Source: Affinundibacterium amnicola
GTDB lineage: Bacteria; Pseudomonadota; Gammaproteobacteria; Burkholderiales; Burkholderiaceae_D
Length of the DNA stretch: 64,000 nucleotides
Reading direction: 5' to 3'
Assembly (NCBI RefSeq): GCF_014284275.1
Contig: NZ_JACOFU010000001.1
Coordinates: 806,001 to 870,000 of the forward strand
Shown here: positions 58,201 to 64,000 of the stretch, one piece after another
Numbering within the stretch: position 1 is the first letter of the stretch
Layout of the letters: each line of letters starts with the position of its first letter
Translations under genes and position numbers: made by a program
Notes under the pieces: generated by a model
What the model saw: only the letters and a program-made list of their open reading frames with translations
Databases searched by the model: none
What the model was told of the DNA's origin: nothing

Positions 58201-58750
58201 TGCGATTTTCAGTTTCGCGGCGGCGTTCTTTATACCGTGACACGCCGGCAGCTTCTTCCAAAAACACGCGCAATTCTTCCGGGCGAGATTCGATAATGCG
58301 GGAAATCATACCCTGACCGATAATCGCGTAAGCGCGCGGCCCCAGGCCAGTTCCTAAGAAAATATCCTGAATATCACGGCGGCGCACTGGCTGACCGTTG
58401 ATGTAATAGGTTGACGTACCGTCACGCGTCAATGTCCGTTTGACCGCGATCTCGGCGTATTGGCTCCACTGTCCGGCCGCTTTGCCTAAACTGTTGTCAA
58501 AAATCAGTTCGACTGAGGAACGTCCGGCAGGCTTACGATGCGTTGAACCATTAAAAATAACGTCTTGCATGGATTCCCCACGCAATTCAGAGGCTTTCGA
58601 TTCGCCCAAGACCCAGCGCACGGCATCGATAATATTCGATTTGCCGCAGCCATTCGGGCCAACCACACCGACTAATTGGCCAGGAACATGAAAGTGAGTG
58701 GGATCTACGAAGGATTTAAATCCAGCTAATTTAATAGAAGTTAAGCGCAC
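55238..58750 (-). CDS. smc: Chromosome segregation ATPase SMC
   Basis: A protein of 1170 residues. The N-terminal Walker A is GPNGCGKSN (about 31-39), then long coiled coils, a hinge near 510-660, the second coil and a C-terminal head with the signature LSGGEKALTATAL and Walker B FCLLDEVDAPLDDSN. It compacts and separates chromosomes with ScpAB. The start is GTG with no clear ribosome site, and 20 bases upstream are three 11-base tandem repeats. Confidence 0.97.
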   Translation of the reverse strand: MRLTSIKLAGFKSFVDPTHFHVPGQLVGVVGPNGCGKSNIIDAVRWVLGESKASELRGESMQDVIFNGSTHRKPAGRSSVELIFDNSLGKAAGQWSQYAEIAVKRTLTRDGTSTYYINGQPVRRRDIQDIFLGTGLGPRAYAIIGQGMISRIIESRPEELRVFLEEAAGVSRYKERRRETENRIHDTHENLVRVEDILRELNNNLEKLEAQAVVANKYHSLQADQEEKQKLLWMLRKREAATEQKKHFAEIEKCQLDLEEQTAKLRHVELELDQMRQTHYAVGDKMHQAQGNLYQTNAEIGSLEAQIKFVIESRARLQSQLNSLSAQRDQWQRQGQQFQDDLSDAEMHVEELAMRSEQAQETVAQQNEKIPALEQVWRDAQLKSTESRAKIMQMQQQIELESAHQRNASNILNTLAVRRERLNQEKQGLVIPDSSHLQNLALQLEEKKQMLEETTMHLEEAQERMPQLEEERRSSQEQVNKDTTQSAQLDARLAALKSLQEKVESQGKVQPWLAKHELEKLPKLWQKVQIENGWQTALESILRERTSALEMSNLEWAKAFFNDAPPAKLALYAPQVIAPVAVVEGLKPLLSLLQLNDAGVRSVMQDWLHNVYIAPDAPTAFAERAKLPAGASFITKEGHLISANSVRFYAADSEQDGVLARQQEIENITKQARAQHLLADEGKTRAVRAEALLSQATQALQELRVRVAGLTQAVHGLQIEYMKLAEVQERFNQRSTQIHSDLAEIAEQEQEQQTARAESEAKFEELDIALAEMQETHEDGQTAFLEKEQHLNDARSRLRDLELAAQEASFAEKTHRVKMEELKRSIATALEQSSQLFANMQQGQLELESMDEQTAHAGLQTLLEKRSDQERILADARHELDQLTQKLRHAEESKMQVERSLQPQRDRIVELQLKEQAARLNQEQYEEQLRNFEVDEAALEEKLHDDLKPSYLQGEVTRLTNAIAALGAVNLAALDELAQATERKTFLDAQYADLTEAITTLQDAIHKIDIETRDLLQDTFNRVNHHFAELFPILFGGGQAKLIMTGDEILDSGVQVMAQPPGKKNATIHLLSGGEKALTATALVFSMFQLNPAPFCLLDEVDAPLDDSNTERFCNMVKRMSSNTQFLFISHNKIAMEMAQQLIGVTMQEQGVSRIVAVDMESAASLVGEG

Positions 58751-58769
58751 GTTATTTTTATTTATCGAT

Positions 58770-58802
58770 TTTTAGACCAATTTTAGACCAATTTTAGACC
58801 AA
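58770..58802. repeat. Three 11-base tandem repeats upstream of smc
   Basis: The unit TTTTAGACCAA occurs three times without interruption (58770-58780, 58781-58791, 58792-58802). On the smc strand it reads TTGGTCTAAAA. The period is close to one helical turn, so a protein could bind the same face each time. Slippage during replication is the plain alternative. Confidence 0.85.
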
Positions 58803-59049
58803 GATGCACAAATTCAATCCGCTTCTGACATGCTATCAACTTGTCTTTTGCTTTTACAAAAAACATCATAATAGATGACGATTTACTTATTGTTCGAACA
58901 AGTAAGGCTGCACATCATAACATTCTGACGGCCTAGTTTTGCAGATTTTGGCAAGTAGGCGACGCTAAAAAACTTCGGTCTTGACACTTTAAGTGAAGGA
59001 ATGGCAAAACTTCCTTGAACTTGCCCGCTTAGCATAAGCCAAGCGCGGC

Positions 59050-59055
59050 TATAAT
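59050..59055 (+). promoter_or_regulatory. Candidate -10 of dapC
   Basis: TATAAT in GCGGCTATAATACG. The -35 is poor. A start near 59062 leaves a leader of about 120 bases. The 424-base gap 58751-59174 also holds the tandem repeats and a six-pair palindrome (AAGGAA/TTCCTT near 58996-59016); I see no gene in it. Confidence 0.45.
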
Positions 59056-59186
59056 ACGTCTCTGCTGCAATCTAAAAATGCGTAGGCATCTGTCGCTCAA
59101 AGCTGGAAACTCTTAATTAGCTTGCCACATTTTTATCGTTTTAATTTGAAATCCTATTTTCTCCGTATTTTTAAGTGAATTTCTCC

Positions 59187-60419
59187 GTGAATCCCAATTT
59201 AGAAAAACTACAAGCTTATCCGTTTGAAAAATTAAAACGCCTGTTTGCTGGCATTACCCCCAATCCCGATTACAACCCTATCAGTCTTGGCTTAGGCGAA
59301 CCTAAGCATGCCACGCCTCAATTGATTAAAGATGCCTTAATTGCCAATTTGAATGGTTTAGCCAATTATCCATCGACTAATGGCATCGAAGGATTGCGCA
59401 TCGCGATCAGCAATTGGTTAGCGCAACGCTATGACATTCCCGCTTTAGATGCTGCAACGCAGATTTTGCCCGTCAATGGCTCACGTGAAGCGCTATTCTC
59501 ATTAGCGCAAGCGGTGATTGATCCAAGCAAGAATAGCCACGGTGCACCTATCGTGATGTGCCCAAATCCCTTCTATCAAATTTATGAAGGTGCGGCCTAC
59601 TTGGCTGGTGCGGAGCCCTATTTTGCGAATGCGAATCCGGCAAAAAATTTCGCGCCGGACTTTAGCCAAATTCCTGAATCTATCTGGCAACGCACACAAT
59701 TGCTGTATGTCTGCTCACCAGGCAATCCGACTGGCGCAGTGTTAACACTGAATGACTGGAAAGAATTATTTGAATTATCGGATCGCTATAATTTTGTGAT
59801 TGCTGCCGATGAATGTTATTCAGAAATCTACTTTGGTGAAACAGCACCGCTAGGTAGTTTGGCTGCAGCACGTGCATTAGGTCGCGATGATTATCCGCGT
59901 TTAATCACCTTATCCAGTCTCTCCAAACGCTCTAACGTTCCTGGCATGCGCTCAGGCTTTGTTGCCGGTGACGCCAATATCATTAAACAATTTTTGCTAT
60001 ATCGCACCTATCACGGCGGTGCCATGTCGCCTAGCATACAAGCAGCGTCGATCGCGGCATGGAATGATGAACAACACGTGATAGAAAATCGTGCTTTATA
60101 CGTCAAGAAATTTTCACAGGTCACCCCTGTTTTACAAGAAGTCCTTGATGTTGCTTTACCAGACGCTGCTTTTTACCTGTGGGCAGGCGTTGATAAGCAT
60201 ATTCAAATCTCTGATACGGAGTTCGCGCAAGGTCTTTACCGAGACTATAATGTGACAGTGTTGCCGGGGAGCTTTTTAGCTCGAGAAGCACATGGCATCA
60301 ACCCGGGCAGTAATCGCATTCGCATGGCCTTGGTCGCCGAAGTTGAGGAATGCATGGAAGCGGCGCAAAGAATCGCTGCTTACACAAAACAATTAATGGA
60401 ACTTAATCACACCCGATAG
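59187..60419 (+). CDS. dapC: Succinyldiaminopimelate transaminase
   Basis: A fold-type I PLP aminotransferase of 410 residues in the lysine/diaminopimelate pathway. The first GTG is at 59175 and a second at 59187; the second gives VNPNLEKLQAYPFEKLK, the family's usual opening, so I take it. NPFYQIYEGAA, SPGNPTGAV, AADECYSEIYFG and the PLP-lysine in TLSSLSKRSNVPGMRSGF are visible. No clear ribosome site precedes either. It is followed by dapD. Confidence 0.93.
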   Translation: MNPNLEKLQAYPFEKLKRLFAGITPNPDYNPISLGLGEPKHATPQLIKDALIANLNGLANYPSTNGIEGLRIAISNWLAQRYDIPALDAATQILPVNGSREALFSLAQAVIDPSKNSHGAPIVMCPNPFYQIYEGAAYLAGAEPYFANANPAKNFAPDFSQIPESIWQRTQLLYVCSPGNPTGAVLTLNDWKELFELSDRYNFVIAADECYSEIYFGETAPLGSLAAARALGRDDYPRLITLSSLSKRSNVPGMRSGFVAGDANIIKQFLLYRTYHGGAMSPSIQAASIAAWNDEQHVIENRALYVKKFSQVTPVLQEVLDVALPDAAFYLWAGVDKHIQISDTEFAQGLYRDYNVTVLPGSFLAREAHGINPGSNRIRMALVAEVEECMEAAQRIAAYTKQLMELNHTR

Positions 60420-60476
60420 TTCCAGATCATCATTTTCGTATTCAATTTTTTACTTTCACTTTACTCAAATAACGTC

Positions 60477-61304
60477 ATGACTCAGCAATTACAAAACATC
60501 ATCGATCAGGCATGGGAAGACCGCGCTAGTTTTTCACCAAAAAATGCACCAGCGGAATTGCGTGAAGCAGTTGCGCATGTATTAGAACAACTTGATTCCG
60601 GTAGTCTACGCGTTGCGCAAAAAATTGACGGTGCATGGCATGTCAATCAATGGGTAAAGAAAGCCGTATTACTGTCTTTCCGTCTGGAAGACAATATCGT
60701 GATGCCATCTGGCGAGCACATGCAATTTTTCGACAAAGTGCCGACGAAGTTTGCGAATTACACCACAGAAGATTTCGCTAAAGGTGGCTTCCGTGTAGTC
60801 CCACCAGCGGTCGCACGTCGCGGTAGTTTTATCGGTAAGAATGTCGTGTTGATGCCTTCTTACGTCAACATCGGCGCGTATGTCGATGAAGGTGCCATGG
60901 TCGATACATGGGCAACAGTTGGCTCCTGTGCGCAAATCGGTAAGAACGTGCATTTATCTGGTGGCGTTGGCATCGGTGGCGTATTAGAACCTATGCAAGC
61001 CAATCCAACCATCATCGAAGACAATTGCTTCATCGGTGCGCGCTCCGAAGTCGTCGAAGGCGTCATCGTCGAAGAAAATTCTGTGATTTCTATGGGTGTG
61101 TATATCGGCCAATCCACTAAGATTTATGATCGCGCAACTGGTGAAGTTACTTATGGTCGCATTCCGGCAGGTTCTGTCGTGGTATCTGGCAATTTGCCAT
61201 CAGCATGTGGCAAATACAGTTTGTATTGCGCTGTCATCGTGAAACGTGTGGATGCACAAACACGCTCTAAAACCAGCATCAATGAATTATTACGCGGTGC
61301 TTAA
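60477..61304 (+). CDS. dapD: Tetrahydrodipicolinate N-succinyltransferase
   Basis: A hexapeptide-repeat transferase of 275 residues, the step before Dap[54 protein letters not shown] and [34 protein letters not shown] are the conserved core (shortened here by spacing). The pathway order DapD, DapC, DapE is preserved in the cluster. Confidence 0.97.
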   Translation: MTQQLQNIIDQAWEDRASFSPKNAPAELREAVAHVLEQLDSGSLRVAQKIDGAWHVNQWVKKAVLLSFRLEDNIVMPSGEHMQFFDKVPTKFANYTTEDFAKGGFRVVPPAVARRGSFIGKNVVLMPSYVNIGAYVDEGAMVDTWATVGSCAQIGKNVHLSGGVGIGGVLEPMQANPTIIEDNCFIGARSEVVEGVIVEENSVISMGVYIGQSTKIYDRATGEVTYGRIPAGSVVVSGNLPSACGKYSLYCAVIVKRVDAQTRSKTSINELLRGA

Positions 61305-61380
61305 TTAGATCGCACTAGAGCAAAGTCATCATTTTAAAAAAATTAGGATTACACCTTTTTATCTTCACAGAGGAATTATC

Positions 61381-62520
61381 ATGGCAATGGATCGTTTGTT
61401 TCAATTGATGAAAGACAAAAACGCGTCGGATATGTTTTTCGCGATCAACTCACCGATACATCTGAAAATCAATGGCAATCTCCTCCCCATCAATCAGCAG
61501 AAGATGGATGAAGAAAATATTATGGCTTTGCTGGCGGAAGTTCTTTCCGCTGAACAGATTGCTCAATACAAGCGTGATAGTGAGCTCAATGTTGGTATTG
61601 GCATGGCAGGCGTTGGCCGCTTCCGTCTTTCTGCATTTAAACAACGCGGCTCGACTTCCGCCGTGTTTCGTTTTGTTCCGGGTAATATCCCAGCATTTAC
61701 CTCATTACATCTGCCGCCAGTATTGGCCGAGCTAATAATGGAAAAGCGTGGTTTGATTTTGGTTGTTGGCGCTACAGGTTCCGGCAAATCCACTTCGATT
61801 GCGTCCATGCTCGACTACCGAAATGAGACCAAGACGGGACATATTCTAACGATTGAAGATCCGATTGAATATCTGTTCAGAAGCAAAAAATCCATCGTCA
61901 ATCAACGTGAAGTCGGAACAGATGCCGATAGTTTAAAGACGGCACTTCGCAACTCATTGCGTCAAGCGCCCGATGTTATTTTGATCGGTGAGATTCGTGA
62001 TTTAGAAACCATGATGGCAGCAATCGCTTACGCTCAATCTGGTCACTTAGTGGTCGCCACCTTACATGCAAATAATAGTTATCAAGCCTTAAACCGTATT
62101 ATTAGTTTCTTCCCAATCGAAAACCGTAGCGCTCTGCTCTTAGATTTGGCTTCAGCGATCAAGGCAGTTATTTCACAACGCCTAATCAAAGCAGTCAATG
62201 GTGGTCGCTGCCCTGCAGTAGAAATCATGTTGAACACACGCTATGTGGGCGAATTAATTGAGCAGGGAAATATTTTCCAAATCAAAGAAGCGATTGAGAA
62301 GAGTTTGGCGCCAGGTTCACAAACTTTTGAACGCGCTCTACTGCAATTAATCAAGGACGGATTGATTACACAAGAGGAAGGCTTAGCCAATGCCGACTCG
62401 GCCAATAACTTATTGTGGTTGCTGAACAATGACACGGCTTTAGCGCAAAAAGCAAAAGAAGAAGCTGAGCCAGAAAAGAACACCGACGCGACTTTTACCG
62501 AATTTAATTTAAACATGTAA
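61381..62520 (+). CDS. pilU: PilT/PilU family retraction ATPase, probably PilU
   Basis: A hexameric ATPase of 379 residues for type IV pilus retraction. Walker A is GATGSGKST, Asp and His boxes are in TIEDPIEYLF and ATLHANNSYQAL, and Walker B is DVILIGEIRD. The AIRNLIRE motif typical of PilT is not seen, and the long acidic C-terminal tail (after LLNNDTAL) fits PilU. GAGGAATT precedes the start. It lies within the dap run and overlaps the next gene by one base. Confidence 0.9.
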   Translation: MAMDRLFQLMKDKNASDMFFAINSPIHLKINGNLLPINQQKMDEENIMALLAEVLSAEQIAQYKRDSELNVGIGMAGVGRFRLSAFKQRGSTSAVFRFVPGNIPAFTSLHLPPVLAELIMEKRGLILVVGATGSGKSTSIASMLDYRNETKTGHILTIEDPIEYLFRSKKSIVNQREVGTDADSLKTALRNSLRQAPDVILIGEIRDLETMMAAIAYAQSGHLVVATLHANNSYQALNRIISFFPIENRSALLLDLASAIKAVISQRLIKAVNGGRCPAVEIMLNTRYVGELIEQGNIFQIKEAIEKSLAPGSQTFERALLQLIKDGLITQEEGLANADSANNLLWLLNNDTALAQKAKEEAEPEKNTDATFTEFNLNM

Positions 62521-62903
62521 TGAAGACTGCAAACATCAATATCCGCTTATTTGGCATTCCCAACTGCGACACGGTAAAAAAAGCCCGCACTTGGTTAGAA
62601 CAACAAGCGATTCCATTTGAATTTCATAATTTCAAAAAGGATGGTTTGACCCAAGCGCAAGTTGAAACCTGGCTACAAAAAATTGAGCTTGATACCTTAA
62701 TCAATCGCAAAGGCACAACTTGGCGTGCTCTCTCCGACGAACAAAAATCGTGCGCCGATAACCGAGACGATGCCATTGCCTTGATACTAGAAAATCCGTC
62801 TTTAGTTAAGCGCCCTGTTTTGCAAATTAATGACGATGAACGTCAATACGTCAGCGTTGGTTTCAATGATCAACTCTATCAAACCATTTTTAAAGAAATC
62901 TAA
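62520..62903 (+). CDS. ArsC/Spx family reductase-like protein (YffB type)
   Basis: A thioredoxin-fold protein of 127 residues. It has GIPNCDTVKKARTWL with only one Cys at the active site, then KKDGLTQAQVETWL, LINRKGTTWRAL and PSLVKRPVLQ. This is the YffB/Spx-like branch rather than a proven arsenate reductase; its substrate is unsettled. It overlaps pilU by one base and precedes dapE by six bases. Confidence 0.92.
   Translation: MKTANINIRLFGIPNCDTVKKARTWLEQQAIPFEFHNFKKDGLTQAQVETWLQKIELDTLINRKGTTWRALSDEQKSCADNRDDAIALILENPSLVKRPVLQINDDERQYVSVGFNDQLYQTIFKEI

Positions 62904-64000
<1,097 letters not shown>

Noticed and set aside
58981..59025. TTGACA and a TGGCA...TTGAA pattern upstream of dapC, possible sigma-70 or sigma-54 promoters
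   Set aside because: No -10 at the right distance from TTGACA, and the GG-GC spacing is wrong for sigma-54.

Overview
The window looks like a chromosomal segment of a mid-GC betaproteobacterium. The order rpsB-tsf-pyrH-frr-uppS-cdsA-dxr-rseP-bamA-skp-lpxD-fabZ-lpxA-lpxB, the smc-zipA-ligA run and the dapC-dapD-pilU-arsC-dapE run are typical of Burkholderiales. Protein wording and the repeat type suggest Oxalobacteraceae, perhaps near Undibacterium. No rRNA is present, so the family placement is inference. I see no phage, insertion sequence, CRISPR array, tRNA or rRNA.

Region 1 (1-11.9 kb) is a nitrous-oxide respiration island. nosZ, nosR, nosD, nosF, nosY, nosL and a second NosL-like gene run on +. 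A lipoprotein cytochrome c, an ApbE flavin transferase and an NTF2-like protein run divergently on -. A good FNR/DNR-type box (2789-2802) lies between the two arms. NosZ reduces N2O. NosR carries an ApbE-type flavinylation motif and polyferredoxin motifs. NosDFY and NosL supply the copper site, and the cytochrome is a plausible electron donor. No nir or nor genes are in view.

Region 2 (11.9-31 kb) is mixed: a PAS/GGDEF diguanylate cyclase, a chemotaxis receptor, a CBS/CorC membrane protein, a cation/proton antiporter coupled to a glutamate-cysteine-ligase-like enzyme behind a long structured leader, a 35-residue small protein with a strong terminator, a FAD oxidoreductase, a CBS protein, MetY with an alpha/beta hydrolase, a LytS/LytTR-type two-component pair with a coiled-coil membrane protein, and TatD-ankyrin-lipoprotein genes.

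Region 3 (31-45.2 kb, all on -) is the translation and envelope run: ribosomal protein S2, EF-Ts, UMP kinase, ribosome recycling factor, undecaprenyl-PP synthase, CDP-DAG synthase, Dxr, RseP, BamA, Skp and the lipid A enzymes. It is punctuated by terminators after tsf and between rpsB and tsf, and by a promoter before pyrH.

Region 4 (45.6-64 kb) holds map-glnD and a pseudouridine synthase on +, then def, galU, ligA, zipA and smc on -, then dapC, dapD, pilU, an ArsC-family gene and a truncated dapE on +. The most striking noncoding feature is between the pseudouridine synthase and def. Two copies of a ~200-base structured element lie in inverted orientation, and their stems differ in sequence but keep base pairing (49885-50428).
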